From Maritalea sp049801075 (lineage in GTDB: Bacteria > Pseudomonadota > Alphaproteobacteria > Rhizobiales > Devosiaceae), in the NCBI RefSeq assembly GCF_049801075.1, contig NZ_JBNAGG010000004.1, positions 247,525 to 311,524 on the forward strand: DNA of 64,000 nt. Reading direction: 5' to 3'. Shown piece after piece: positions 1 to 9,463 of the stretch. Below the pieces are notes generated by a model, which was not told the DNA's origin, ran no database searches, and worked only from the letters and a program-made list of their open reading frames with translations. Within the stretch, counting starts at the first letter, position 1, and every line of letters begins with the position of its first letter. A program made the translations under genes and the position numbers.

Positions 1-1
1 C

Positions 2-1192
2 GTTTTGCGCGATCCGCGCGGCGTGGCGCTTTTGTTAGCGGCCACACTCACCACCATGGCCAACGCCACCATCAGTCCGGCGCTTGCTGGGTTGGAAATG
101 CGATTTGCTGATCATCCGCAGGTTGAGTTACTGACGCGCTTGCTGGTGCCGGCACCATCCATCAGCGTGGTGTTGTTCGCGCCATTTGTTGGTATTTTGG
201 CCGATAAGTTTGGCCGACGTGTATTGTTGCTCGCGGGTGTTATTCTGTTTGTCTTGAGCGGTTTGGCGGGTGTTGTGCTGCCGGATCTGAATAGCATTTT
301 CGCGTCGCGTTTGATGATGGGGATAGCCGTTGCCCTGATCATGACGGCGCAAACCGCCTTGATTGGTGATTATTTTGAAGGCGACCAGCGCCAACAATTG
401 ATGGGGTTGCAAATTTCGGCTCGCAATTTTGGCGGATTTGTCGCGATTTTCCTGGCGGGACTTTTGGCGTCCATTGCGCCGCAATATGCGTTTTTGCTTT
501 ATGGCATGGCCGCATTCTTTTTGCCGTTGATGTGGCGGGTGATCACGGATCCGCAACGGCTTAGCGCAGGGCTACATGCAGCCAATGCCGCTGCCATGCC
601 AACGCCCGTTTCGGGGTGGCAATGGGTGTTGTTTGGCATGATCCTGTTGCAGTTGCTTACCAGCATGTTTTTCTTCGTTATGCCCACGCAATTGCCCTTC
701 TTCTTGCAAAGCCTCGGGTTAGATGCTGCGCTAGCCACGGGGAATGCCCTGGGCGCGCTCACCATTTCGGGCGGCATTGCGGCTTTGCTTTATGCGCGGC
801 TACACAAAAAGATCGGGGCGGCGGGCACGCTTGGCCTAGGATATTTGTTCATGGGGTCGGGCTTTTTGGTGTTGGCGTTTTCGCAAAGCTTCTGGCTGGC
901 GGTCGTAGGTGCGATATTTGTAGGGTGGGGCTTTGCGTCGGTGATGCCAAACTTTGTGGCGATAGCCTTAAAAGTTACTCCCGCGCAACATCGCGGCCGG
1001 GCTGGCGGGTTTCTCACCATGTCGGTATTTTTGGGGCAGATTATATCGCCCTTCGCCAGTATGGCGATCATCGACGAAATCGGCTTTTCGGGTCTTTATG
1101 GCGTGTTGGCGTTGATTTTAGCCACATTTGCCGTGGTCAGCGTCACGCGAGCCGTGTTGTCGCGCAAGGGGAAGGTTGCACTTGCCAATTAG
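2..1192 (+). CDS. MFS transporter, 5' end outside window
   Basis: Major facilitator superfamily permease of the inner membrane, exporting or importing an unidentified small molecule. The 395 visible residues show about 11-12 hydrophobic helices. The MFS signature between helices 2 and 3 is visible (GILADKFGRRVLLL), where conserved Gly, Asp and Arg residues control gating. The reading frame is open to the left edge, and the first possible start in view is a TTG at position 5, so a few N-terminal residues probably lie outside the window. The protein resembles drug:H+ antiporter-type carriers, but the substrate cannot be read from sequence. It is convergent with the minus-strand GFA gene, with a 34-base gap. 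Confidence 0.85.
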   Translation, partial: VLRDPRGVALLLAATLTTMANATISPALAGLEMRFADHPQVELLTRLLVPAPSISVVLFAPFVGILADKFGRRVLLLAGVILFVLSGLAGVVLPDLNSIFASRLMMGIAVALIMTAQTALIGDYFEGDQRQQLMGLQISARNFGGFVAIFLAGLLASIAPQYAFLLYGMAAFFLPLMWRVITDPQRLSAGLHAANAAAMPTPVSGWQWVLFGMILLQLLTSMFFFVMPTQLPFFLQSLGLDAALATGNALGALTISGGIAALLYARLHKKIGAAGTLGLGYLFMGSGFLVLAFSQSFWLAVVGAIFVGWGFASVMPNFVAIALKVTPAQHRGRAGGFLTMSVFLGQIISPFASMAIIDEIGFSGLYGVLALILATFAVVSVTRAVLSRKGKVALAN

Positions 1193-1226
1193 AAGAAACC
1201 GGCCGCCCAGTTGGCGGCCCATCATT

Positions 1227-1589
1227 CTAATCCAGATGGGTCCACGTATCGGCGCCATCAAAGTGGCGTACGCGGATTGAGTTGACCACATCCAGGTCAG
1301 CCATGTTGAGGTTGAGCGCCATGCGGCCCTCGCCGGGGGCAGCAAGCTGCTGCCACAATATGGTTGTGCCGCACGTGTTGCAGGTGCGGAAATCCAACTC
1401 CATATCGCCGTGAGAATAAGAGATGCTGGTGCTGTCGCTTAGGCCCTCGATGGTGATGTTGCTGGCGTCAGAATAGATCCACAAGGCCCCCAATCGGCGA
1501 CAGATGGAGCAATTGCAGCGGTTGGCATAGGGCGGCGTGTCGCGAAATTCATATTTGATCGTGCCGCAGTGGCATTGGCCTTTAATCAT
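1227..1589 (-). CDS. GFA/CENP-V domain zinc protein
   Basis: A 120-residue member of the GFA (glutathione-dependent formaldehyde-activating)/CENP-V fold family. It has the family's zinc-binding cysteines: QCHCG near residue 5, CNCSICRRLG near residues 25-34, and CNTCGT near residue 75. Biochemical roles within the family differ, and most small bacterial members are uncharacterised, so a glutathione-formaldehyde reaction should not be assumed. It starts 6 bases from the stop of the YciI-like gene upstream on the same strand, so the two are probably co-transcribed. Confidence 0.85.
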   Translation of the reverse strand: MIKGQCHCGTIKYEFRDTPPYANRCNCSICRRLGALWIYSDASNITIEGLSDSTSISYSHGDMELDFRTCNTCGTTILWQQLAAPGEGRMALNLNMADLDVVNSIRVRHFDGADTWTHLD

Positions 1590-1595
1590 AAGTTC

Positions 1596-1895
1596 TTATG
1601 CGCCGAACACGCGCATCCATTGTTTGATCTCAAAATCCATAATACCCGCATTCTTTGCGGGATCATTTTCGGCAATAGAGCGGACTTCATTTTCGCCAAT
1701 TTCCGAGTCGAAAATCATCATGCCGCCAGAATGGCCGGGAAAAGGACCGCCTTCAAGCAGTTTTCCTTGAGATACAAATTGCGCAAAATATTGCGCATGT
1801 TCCTGCGCAATCGGGTCACTTAGTGAAAGCCCTTCGCTTGGCCACTTTGGCCCTTTCTTATGGAAAATGACAAAGTGGGACGTTGGGGCGCTCAT
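1596..1895 (-). CDS. YciI-like protein
   Basis: A 99-residue YciI-like (dimeric alpha+beta barrel) protein. The N-terminal strand HFVIFHKKGP, the central GGPFPGHSGGMMIF stretch and the AKNAGIMDFEIKQW end follow the family pattern. YciI relatives are small cytoplasmic enzymes or accessory proteins whose substrates are mostly unknown. It lies only 9 bases downstream of flhA on the same strand, so it may be carried by flagellar read-through. A flagellar role is not implied. Confidence 0.8.
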   Translation of the reverse strand: MSAPTSHFVIFHKKGPKWPSEGLSLSDPIAQEHAQYFAQFVSQGKLLEGGPFPGHSGGMMIFDSEIGENEVRSIAENDPAKNAGIMDFEIKQWMRVFGA

Positions 1896-1904
1896 TGTGG
1901 TTTC

Positions 1905-4046
1905 CTATATGCTTCCAATTGTTTTCAGCTTGGCGCGTGGATGCACCTCATTTTGGCTCATCACCACCGTTTGCGGGCGGAATCGTTCGATGATGGAGCG
2001 CACATGCGGGCGAATAGATGGCGAAGTGATCAATACAGGCAGTTCCCCCACCTGTGCGGCTTCTTCAAAAGCTTGCTGCACGGCTTGAATGAATTCATGC
2101 AAGCGAGATGGGGCCATGGCCAAATGCCGATCATTGCCTTCGCCCACCATTGCATCTGCAAAATCACTTTCCCAATCATGGGACAGGGTGATGATGGGTA
2201 GGTTGCCATCTGGACCCGAATTGGAGGCACAGAGCTGGCGCGCAAGGCGAGTGCGCACATGTTCGGCCATTTGCTTGGCCGATGCGGCGCTGCCAGCTAC
2301 TTCCGCGATGCCTTCCAAAATGGTGGGCAAGTCGCGAATGGATATACGTTCACCCAACAAGATTTGCAGCACGCGCTGGATGCCAGAAACTGAAATTAGA
2401 TTTGGTACAATATCGTCCACCAGCTTTTGCTGCTCGGTTGGTAGATTGTTCAATAGCTGCTGCACGTTTGCGTAAGACAGTAGGTCAGACACATTGGCCT
2501 TCAAAATCTCGGTGAGATGGGTCGAGATCACCGATGCTGGGTCAACAATGGTGTAGCCTTTAATCTCAGCTTCATCGCGCAGGCCGCTATCAATCCAGGT
2601 GGCGGGCAGCCCGAATGTTGGTTCAATTGTGTGGGTGCCCGGCAAATCGATTTGATTGCCCATGGGGTCCATCACCATATATTGCGTTGGATAGACTTCG
2701 CCGCCGCCGGAATCGACCTCTTTGATGCGCACAACATATTGGTTGGGCTGCAATTGCATATTGTCGAGAATGCGCACGGACGGCATCAAAATGCCCATAT
2801 CGGTTGCCAGCTGACGACGCAGGGCTTTGATTTGCTCGGTCAAACGGTCGGTGCCCGTTTCGTCCTCTTTCACCATGGACAGGAGGCCATAACCCAATTC
2901 GAGTTTGAGCTCGTCCATTTTTAGAGCGTCGGTGATGGGCGCTTCTTTAGCGGATGTTTCTTCTTGCTCAACCTGTTTGGCTTGCACTTCCGCTTCCACG
3001 TCGGCTGCTTTTTTGTCGATGGCGCCGCGCGATCGATAAGCGAGATAGCCCATGCCGCCAGCGAGGGCGAGGAAGGGCAGGGCGGGCATGCCAGGCAAAA
3101 TGGCCATAATGGCCATCACACCAGATGTCATGCCTAGAGCGCGTGGATAGCCAGAGAATTGTTCGGCTAAGGCTTGGTTGGCGCTGCCGGTTACGCCTGC
3201 TTTTGACACAAGCAGGCCTGCGGCAGTCGAAACGATCAGCGCCGGAATTTGCGATACCAGCCCGTCACCCACGGTCAACAAAGTGTAGTTGTTGCTGGCT
3301 TCGGCCAACGACAATTGTTGTTGGCCAACACCGATAATGATGCCGGCAATGATGTTGATGAATGTGATCAGCAAACCGGCGATGGCATCGCCACGAACGA
3401 ATTTCGACGCACCATCCATGGCTCCGAAAAACGAGCTTTCATCTTCCAAATCTTTCCGGCGTTTGCGGGCTTGATCTTCATCGATAAGACCAGCGGAAAG
3501 GTCGGCGTCAATCGCCATTTGTTTGCCCGGCATCGCATCCAAGGTGAAGCGTGCCGCCACTTCCGCGATCCGGCCAGAACCTTTGGTGATGACGATGAAG
3601 TTCACAATAATCAGGATGGCAAAAACGATAATCCCGATCACGAAATTGCCCTGCATCACGAAATTGCCGAAGGCTTCGATCACGTTGCCAGCGGCATCGG
3701 TGCCCAAATGGCCATTCGCCAAGATAAGCCGCGTGGATGCCAAGTTTAGCGCCAGCCGCATCATGGCGGCGATCAGCAACACGGTGGGGAAGGCTGAGAA
3801 TTCCAGTGGCGTGCGGATGAACAAGGTGGTCATCATGATCAAAACGGAGAACACAATGGACACGGCCAACAGCATGTCGAGCATGATGGCGGGCATCGGC
3901 ATAATCAGCACCACAAGGATGAAGATGATGCCGAAGGCGAGCGCGAAGTCGCCCTGACGCAACAGTTCGAGCATGCGGCCAATGGAAGGGAGGCCGCGTG
4001 ACGGTGCTGATTGTTCAGCTTGTTGCGTGGTTTGGCTGTCGCTCAT
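1905..4046 (-). CDS. flhA: Flagellar export gate protein FlhA
   Basis: FlhA, the nonameric gate of the flagellar type III export apparatus in the inner membrane. The 713-residue length is normal for the family. The first ~340 residues carry about eight membrane helices and the conserved FHIPEP-type cytoplasmic loop region (SGRIAEVAARFTLDAMPGKQM). The C-terminal ~350 residues form the soluble chaperone and substrate docking domain. The gene is the last of the fliF-G-H-N-flbD-flhA run, 30 bases after flbD, the order known from Caulobacter. Confidence 0.97.
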   Translation of the reverse strand: MSDSQTTQQAEQSAPSRGLPSIGRMLELLRQGDFALAFGIIFILVVLIMPMPAIMLDMLLAVSIVFSVLIMMTTLFIRTPLEFSAFPTVLLIAAMMRLALNLASTRLILANGHLGTDAAGNVIEAFGNFVMQGNFVIGIIVFAILIIVNFIVITKGSGRIAEVAARFTLDAMPGKQMAIDADLSAGLIDEDQARKRRKDLEDESSFFGAMDGASKFVRGDAIAGLLITFINIIAGIIIGVGQQQLSLAEASNNYTLLTVGDGLVSQIPALIVSTAAGLLVSKAGVTGSANQALAEQFSGYPRALGMTSGVMAIMAILPGMPALPFLALAGGMGYLAYRSRGAIDKKAADVEAEVQAKQVEQEETSAKEAPITDALKMDELKLELGYGLLSMVKEDETGTDRLTEQIKALRRQLATDMGILMPSVRILDNMQLQPNQYVVRIKEVDSGGGEVYPTQYMVMDPMGNQIDLPGTHTIEPTFGLPATWIDSGLRDEAEIKGYTIVDPASVISTHLTEILKANVSDLLSYANVQQLLNNLPTEQQKLVDDIVPNLISVSGIQRVLQILLGERISIRDLPTILEGIAEVAGSAASAKQMAEHVRTRLARQLCASNSGPDGNLPIITLSHDWESDFADAMVGEGNDRHLAMAPSRLHEFIQAVQQAFEEAAQVGELPVLITSPSIRPHVRSIIERFRPQTVVMSQNEVHPRAKLKTIGSI

Positions 4047-4076
4047 TCGCGTGAAATGCCTTTAAGTTATCTGCCG

Positions 4077-5447
4077 TTAAGCTGCGCTGCCGCGATTCTC
4101 GCCGGGTGCCGGAATGGCTTCCCCATCTTGAGCATATTGGTTGAGCTTGTTGCGCAAGGTTCTGATGGATATCCCCAGAATGTTGGAGGCGTGGGTGCGG
4201 TTGCCCAAGCAATGGTCCAGCGTATCGAGGATCAATTCTTTTTCCACATCCGCCACAGTACGACCCACCATGGCACGTGTTGCGGTTTCGGCCGTTTGCG
4301 CGGCTTGGGCCGCAATATTGTTGGCCTCCGCCGCCTCAGCCAGGCCAGTGCCATCTGGCAGGCGGATGGATTGCACATCAATCTCATCTTCAGTGGCCAG
4401 CAGCACGGCACGGTGCAGCGTGTTTTCCAATTCGCGCACATTGCCCGGCCAAGGTGCCCGCAACAATTCTTCGCGTGCTTCTTGCGAAAGCGGCCGCTCA
4501 TCTACGCCATTGGCTTGGGCGTATTTCTTGATGAAATGCTCGGCCAAAATGGTGATGTCGCCGGGGCGTTCTCGTAGAGATGGGATTTTCAAGTTCACGA
4601 CATTGAGGCGGAATAGCAAATCTTCGCGGAACTGCCCGTCTTTAACGCTTTGCGCCAAATCCCGGTTGGAGGTGGCGAGGATGCGAATGTCCACGGGCAC
4701 TGGCTTGGTGCCGCCGACGCGGTCAATAACCCGCTCTTGGATGGCGCGCAAAAGTTTCGCTTGCAGGCGCACATCCATTTCTGAAATCTCGTCCAGCAGC
4801 AGCGTGCCGCCATTTGCTTCTTCAAACTTGCCGATGCGGCGGCCAACAGCGCCGGTGAACGCGCCTTTTTCGTGGCCGAACAATTCTGATTCCAGCAAAT
4901 TGTCGGGGATCGCTGCGCAATTGATGGAGATGAAAGGTTTTGCCGCCCGTTTTGAATGGGCGTGAACATATTTGGCGATCACTTCTTTACCAGTGCCGCT
5001 CTCTCCCGTGATCAGTACGCTTGCATCTGATGGCGCAATTTGATCGGCCAATTTGACCAGTTTGGCCATGGTGGGGTCGCGGTGCACAAAGTCAGAATTT
5101 TCTTGCGCCACGGCCTGAATGATCGCTGCGATCAATTCGGCATCTGGCGGCAGCGGGATATATTCTTTTGCGCCGGCGCGGATGGCGTTCACAGCGGCAG
5201 CAGCATTGGTTTCGGTGCCACAGGCCACAACGGGAATGTGGATGCGTTCAGCTTCAAGCGCGGCCAAAAGCCCCGGAATATCAGCCATCACATCGGCCAA
5301 CAATAGGTCAGCGCCGCGGCCGGCACGTAGGCTGGCCATGGCCACGTCGATGCTGTCGGCGTGGGCTACTTTGGCCCCACCTTGCATGGCCAATTTTGTC
5401 GCTTCGCTTAATTGGCCTTCTAAAGCACCAATAATCAGAAGTCGCAT
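4077..5447 (-). CDS. flbD: Sigma-54 activator FlbD
   Basis: A 456-residue sigma-54-dependent activator of the NtrC class, matching FlbD by content and position. Residues 1-115 form a degenerate receiver: the usual N-terminal acidic pair is not visible (GALEG), although an Asp near 52 and a Lys before EYIPLP remain. The AAA+ domain (~125-360) has Walker A GESGTGKE, the sigma-54-contacting GAFTGA loop and Walker B LLLDE. The C-terminal Fis-type helix-turn-helix includes ASNILGISIRTLRNKL. FlbD couples flagellar assembly stage to late flagellar gene transcription in alphaproteobacteria. A matching sigma-54 promoter is visible in front of fliK in this window. Confidence 0.93.
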   Translation of the reverse strand: MRLLIIGALEGQLSEATKLAMQGGAKVAHADSIDVAMASLRAGRGADLLLADVMADIPGLLAALEAERIHIPVVACGTETNAAAAVNAIRAGAKEYIPLPPDAELIAAIIQAVAQENSDFVHRDPTMAKLVKLADQIAPSDASVLITGESGTGKEVIAKYVHAHSKRAAKPFISINCAAIPDNLLESELFGHEKGAFTGAVGRRIGKFEEANGGTLLLDEISEMDVRLQAKLLRAIQERVIDRVGGTKPVPVDIRILATSNRDLAQSVKDGQFREDLLFRLNVVNLKIPSLRERPGDITILAEHFIKKYAQANGVDERPLSQEAREELLRAPWPGNVRELENTLHRAVLLATEDEIDVQSIRLPDGTGLAEAAEANNIAAQAAQTAETATRAMVGRTVADVEKELILDTLDHCLGNRTHASNILGISIRTLRNKLNQYAQDGEAIPAPGENRGSAA

Positions 5448-5457
5448 TTTATTACTC

Positions 5458-5817
5458 CTAATTCGCTTTGATGATTTCGGTCATGGTGATGCCGAGCTTG
5501 TTTTCCACCAGCACAATTTCACCGCGCGCCACCAGGCGATCATTTACATAAATATCAATGGCTTCGCCCACTTGGCGGTCCAACTCAACAATGGTGCCTG
5601 CATCCATTTGCAACAATTTCGCCACTGGCATGCGCGTGCGGCCTAACACGGCAGAAATGCGCACGGGAACGTCGAAAACGGCTTCAAGGTCAGACGCGTT
5701 TTTATCCTCAGTGCTTTCTTGTTGCTCGCCACTGCTGGGTTGCATCTCTTCAAGCTGATCAGCCATGTCCGCTAAGGATGGGCCGTCATTTTCAACTGGA
5801 TTGTCCGTATCGCTCAT
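5458..5817 (-). CDS. fliN: Flagellar motor switch protein FliN
   Basis: A 119-residue FliN, which builds the lower C-ring of the rotor and binds export components. The C-terminal SpoA domain is clear: VRISAVLGRTRMPVAKLL, then GTIVELDRQVGEAIDIYVN, then ARGEIVLVENKLGITMTEI. The N-terminal ~40 residues are acidic and low in complexity, as is common. The start ATG overlaps the fliH stop by one base (TAATG), which suggests translational coupling. flbD follows after 10 bases. Confidence 0.95.
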   Translation of the reverse strand: MSDTDNPVENDGPSLADMADQLEEMQPSSGEQQESTEDKNASDLEAVFDVPVRISAVLGRTRMPVAKLLQMDAGTIVELDRQVGEAIDIYVNDRLVARGEIVLVENKLGITMTEIIKAN

Positions 5818-6539
5818 TACACTTCCTCTCCAATCAACATGTCAGCATCGGGCATTTCGTCTGGAATGTCCTGATCTTGCTGCTCGGTTGTATTGGCAAA
5901 TTCTGGTTCTGGGTGGGGGCTCCGCCCGGTTTTGGCCCGCACATATTGGGCCACTTTGTCTTCGATTTGGCTGGCGATGGCGTCAAACTCGCGCACAAGG
6001 CCGCCGTCTGACCATTCGATGCGGCAGTCGCCAAGCGGAATGTCAGGTTCGCCTAGAATAATCAATCGGCCTTCAAAGCCAGCATTGGCTGCGTGCTCTT
6101 CTGCAATTTGCTTGATTTGGTCGCTCAATGCTTCGTTGCAGCGGATGGCAACATGGCCAACTCTGTTCAATGTTGAGAGGCAATCGGTGATCAGCGCATG
6201 GATTTCAGTTTCCGGCTGTGCTGCCACCAAGTGTGCGGCCAGTTTTTTGCCCACGGTCGCGCCCATTTGTGCAGCATTTGCCAAATGATCTTTTTGTGCT
6301 TCGTCCATCGCAGCTGCAAAATCATTGCCTTTTTCGGCAAGGCTTTGTGTTGCAGCCACCAATTGCTGCAAGGCTTGGGTCTGTGCGCTCTGTTCGCCTT
6401 CGGCATAGCCTGCTGCGTGGCCTTCTGCGCGTGCATTGGCGAGCATTTGGTTGAGTTCTTTGTCCTCAATCAGCTGCGAGTCGCGCGTGGCCTTTGACAG
6501 GTCGAGATCGAAATTGAATTTTGCGGGTTGCGCCATCAT
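5817..6539 (-). CDS. fliH: Flagellar assembly protein FliH
   Basis: A 240-residue FliH/FlbE-type protein, recognised mainly by position between fliG and fliN and by its Ala/Gln/Glu-rich, helix-forming middle (residues ~30-115) followed by a more conserved C-terminal domain. FliH is the stator-like regulator of the export ATPase FliI. No fliI is present in the window. Two adjacent ATG codons (6539 and 6536) could start it. Its end overlaps the fliN start. Confidence 0.85.
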   Translation of the reverse strand: MMAQPAKFNFDLDLSKATRDSQLIEDKELNQMLANARAEGHAAGYAEGEQSAQTQALQQLVAATQSLAEKGNDFAAAMDEAQKDHLANAAQMGATVGKKLAAHLVAAQPETEIHALITDCLSTLNRVGHVAIRCNEALSDQIKQIAEEHAANAGFEGRLIILGEPDIPLGDCRIEWSDGGLVREFDAIASQIEDKVAQYVRAKTGRSPHPEPEFANTTEQQDQDIPDEMPDADMLIGEEV

Positions 6540-7607
6540 CTATCCAATCATCTCTTCTTGGTTGCCGCCTTTAGTGATGACAATTTCGCCTTTCGCTGCC
6601 AAATCTTTGGCCAGATTCACCATGCCAGATTGGGCTTCATCCACATCCTTAAGCCGCACAGGCCCCATGGCTTCCATATCGTCGCGCAACATTTTGGCGG
6701 CGCGGGCGGACATGTTGGCCAAGAACTTCTCTTTTGTTTCGTCGTTGGCACCCTTGAGGCCCAATGTAAGCAATGGTTTTTCCACCTGCTGCAACACGGT
6801 CTGGATGGCGGTGCCGTCCAAATTGCCCAAATCTTCGAAAGTGAACATGAGGGCCTTGATGCGCTCCGCCGATTCCAGATCGCGCTCTTCCAACGCCATA
6901 AGGAAGCGGGCTTCGGTTTGGCGGTCGAACGCATTGAAAATGTCGGCCATTTGTTCGTGGCTGTCGCGGCGTCGTGTGTGCGACAAGGTCGACATAAATT
7001 CGGTGCGCAGAGTGGTTTCGATCTTCTCAACAATTTCCTTTTGCACAGGCTCAATCGCCAACATGCGTTGCACCACATCAAGCGCCAGATCATCCGGTAA
7101 GTTGGCCAACACTTTTGAGGCGTGTTCTGTTGAGATTTTGGTCAACACCACCGAAATGGTTTGCGGATATTCGTTTTTAAGGAAGCTGGCCAAAACGTCT
7201 TCTTGCACGTTGGACAGTTTTTCCCAGATGTTGCGGCCAGCCGGACCACGAATTTCTTCCATGATCATATCCACCCGCTCTTGGGGCAGGAAGGATAAGA
7301 GCAAGCGTTCCGTAGAATCTACGTTGCCTGAAAGGTCGCCATTGGTGGTGAGGCTGGTGATGAATTGCACGAACAAAGTGTCGAGCATGTCCTGGGTGAT
7401 TGGCCCCAATTGCGACATGGCGCGCGACAATTGACGAATTTCGATATCATCTAGTTCTTGAAAGATAGGGCGGCCATAGTCTGGGCCCAGCGCCAAAAGC
7501 AAAACCGCAGCTTTTTCATCACCTGCGAGTTCGCGTTCGTTGGCGCTTTCTTCTACAACTAGTTGATTGCCTGGCTGTGCCAATTCTTTTCCTTGTGCTT
7601 CCGCCAT
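6540..7607 (-). CDS. fliG: Flagellar motor switch protein FliG
   Basis: A 355-residue FliG, the torque-generating C-ring component contacted by the MotA stator. N-terminal, middle and C-terminal armadillo-like domains can be followed. The middle domain ends near GPAGRNIWEKLSNV and a proline/glycine hinge. The C-terminal domain carries the charged helix MFTFEDLGNLDGTAIQ. The start lies 3 bases after the fliF stop and the stop abuts the fliH start, consistent with one transcript. Confidence 0.96.
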   Translation of the reverse strand: MAEAQGKELAQPGNQLVVEESANERELAGDEKAAVLLLALGPDYGRPIFQELDDIEIRQLSRAMSQLGPITQDMLDTLFVQFITSLTTNGDLSGNVDSTERLLLSFLPQERVDMIMEEIRGPAGRNIWEKLSNVQEDVLASFLKNEYPQTISVVLTKISTEHASKVLANLPDDLALDVVQRMLAIEPVQKEIVEKIETTLRTEFMSTLSHTRRRDSHEQMADIFNAFDRQTEARFLMALEERDLESAERIKALMFTFEDLGNLDGTAIQTVLQQVEKPLLTLGLKGANDETKEKFLANMSARAAKMLRDDMEAMGPVRLKDVDEAQSGMVNLAKDLAAKGEIVITKGGNQEEMIG

Positions 7608-7610
7608 ACT

Positions 7611-9245
7611 CTACGCTGCTTGATTTAACCAGTTACGGATGATCATGGAGGCTTGCTTTGGGTTTTCCTCAACAAGGGCTCCGACTTTTTCTACGGCTTG
7701 GATTTGTGCCTGACCTAGGCTTTGAACTTCTTCTAGCCAAGAGTCTTTTGCTGTGCTTTTCCGGCCTGCGCCTTCTTCGGCCTCTGCGCTTTCAGCTTTT
7801 GTTTTTTCCGCTGCTGCGGCTTCAGCCGCTGCCATTAAAAGAGGTGTTTGATCCTCAGGCTCGAGCACGCGTTTGATCAAGGGGCGCATCACGAAGAACA
7901 CCAGAGCCAACGCAATCAGAAGTGTAACAGCCATCTCAAGCGCTGCAAACAGATCGTCGCGGGTAAAGTCAAAAATGCTTGATTCAGAAGGTTCAAATGT
8001 TAACTCAGGGCGTTCCGCGAACTGCATGTTGACCACTTCAACTTGGTCGCCGCGGTCTGCGTCATATCCGATGGCTGAGTTCACCAAATCGCGGATCTGA
8101 TTGATCTCTTCTTGCGGCCGTGGCGCATAGGTTGCGTTGCCTTCCGGCGTTGCTTCATAGACACCGTCCACAACAACGGCAACTGACAAACGCTTAATGG
8201 CGCCTGCTTCAACAATCTGGGTTTCAGTGACCTTGGAAATCTCATAATTGATGGTTTCTTCGGTCGTGGAGGATTGTTCTGAGCTGCCGCCATTGTCGCC
8301 GGCATTTTGCGTTGCGCCCGGCAACTCATTGGCTACCGACACCTGGCCGTTATTTGCAGCGCCTTGGGCTTCGTTGGCCAATTCGCGGGTTTGGGCGGAG
8401 CGGATAACTTGGCCGTTCGGGTCAAAGCTTTCGGATGTGCGGGTGAGGCGGTTCATGTCCAGCTCGGCGCTCACTTGCACCCGGGCACGGCCAGCACCAA
8501 CCACATTTTCCAGCAAACCTTCCAAGCGATCGCGCAGGCGGCTTTCAACGGCCAATGTGCGTTCTTCCATGGCGGTGGAGAGCATGGTCTCTTCGTCACC
8601 TTGGCTGCCAGCGGCAAGCAGTTTGCCTGAGTTGTCGACGATGGAAACCATGTTCGGGCTTAGGCCATCTACGGCAGAGGCAATCAAATGTTGTACGGAA
8701 CGAATTTCGCCAGTTGAAAGCGCGCCACGCACTTCCAAGGCAATTGATGCAGATGGTTGTTTGGCTTCACGACGGAACAATTCACGTTCTGGCAACACCA
8801 AGTGTACCCGCGCAGATTTAACGCGAGCGAGAGAGGAAATGGTGCGGGCCAATTCCCCCTCAAGCGCGCGCAAATGGTTTACGTTTTGCACAAAGCTTGT
8901 GGCGCCAAGTGTGTTTTGTTGGTCGAAGATTTCATAGCCGACTTGGCCACGGCTTGGTAGGCCGCTTTCAGCCAGTTGCATGCGGATGGTGGTGATCTGA
9001 TCGCGCGGCACGGAAATGGCTTCGCCATCGCCTCTAATTTCAAACGGGATGCCCATGGCGCGCAGTTCTTTGGTGATGGCGGCTGAATCGTCAAATGACA
9101 ATCCGGTATAAACCGGGGCCATTTGCGGGGTGGAAACCCGAAAGATCAGAAAGGCGAAAAAGCCGATCATCAACACAGCGGTAACAGCCATCGCTGCCAC
9201 CCGTGCTAACCCCATCCTCGCCATAATCGCTGAAAAACTATTCAC
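7611..9245 (-). CDS. fliF: Flagellar MS-ring protein FliF
   Basis: FliF, the MS-ring protein that seeds the flagellar basal body in the inner membrane. It has an N-terminal membrane helix (AAMAVTAVLMIGFFAFLIF), YscJ/FliF periplasmic ring domains, a low-complexity Ser/Thr/Asn-rich loop (~320-350), a second helix near 455-478, and a short C-terminal tail for FliG binding. The frame is open to a TTG at 9308, but I prefer the GTG at 9245 (544 residues), which follows GGGTGG; an ATG at 9224 is also possible. First gene of the fliF-flhA run. Confidence 0.94.
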   Translation of the reverse strand: MNSFSAIMARMGLARVAAMAVTAVLMIGFFAFLIFRVSTPQMAPVYTGLSFDDSAAITKELRAMGIPFEIRGDGEAISVPRDQITTIRMQLAESGLPSRGQVGYEIFDQQNTLGATSFVQNVNHLRALEGELARTISSLARVKSARVHLVLPERELFRREAKQPSASIALEVRGALSTGEIRSVQHLIASAVDGLSPNMVSIVDNSGKLLAAGSQGDEETMLSTAMEERTLAVESRLRDRLEGLLENVVGAGRARVQVSAELDMNRLTRTSESFDPNGQVIRSAQTRELANEAQGAANNGQVSVANELPGATQNAGDNGGSSEQSSTTEETINYEISKVTETQIVEAGAIKRLSVAVVVDGVYEATPEGNATYAPRPQEEINQIRDLVNSAIGYDADRGDQVEVVNMQFAERPELTFEPSESSIFDFTRDDLFAALEMAVTLLIALALVFFVMRPLIKRVLEPEDQTPLLMAAAEAAAAEKTKAESAEAEEGAGRKSTAKDSWLEEVQSLGQAQIQAVEKVGALVEENPKQASMIIRNWLNQAA

Positions 9246-9389
9246 AATACCACCCGCGTTACAAAATGTCTGATTCGTGGAAAAACCATGCAAATCCCCA
9301 CTCGGCAAAAATTACCTAGCAGAAGGTAAACATTGTATTAACCATTCGCGCAAAGTGCATTAATTTGGGAAAAAAGTGGGGTAAAACAC

Positions 9390-9417
9390 AAAAGCCCGCC
9401 AAAAATGGCGGGCTTTT
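9390..9417 (-). terminator. Bidirectional terminator after sciP
   Basis: A perfect 7-bp GC stem, GCCCGCC and GGCGGGC around an AAAAAT loop, flanked by A-runs on the left and T-runs on the right so that it can terminate in both directions. It lies between the end of sciP and the fliF leader and would isolate sciP transcription from the fliF operon. Confidence 0.85.
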
Positions 9418-9463
9418 ATAAATTTGTAATCGCTATGGAGCGATTTTTGCCTAGCGGGTCACT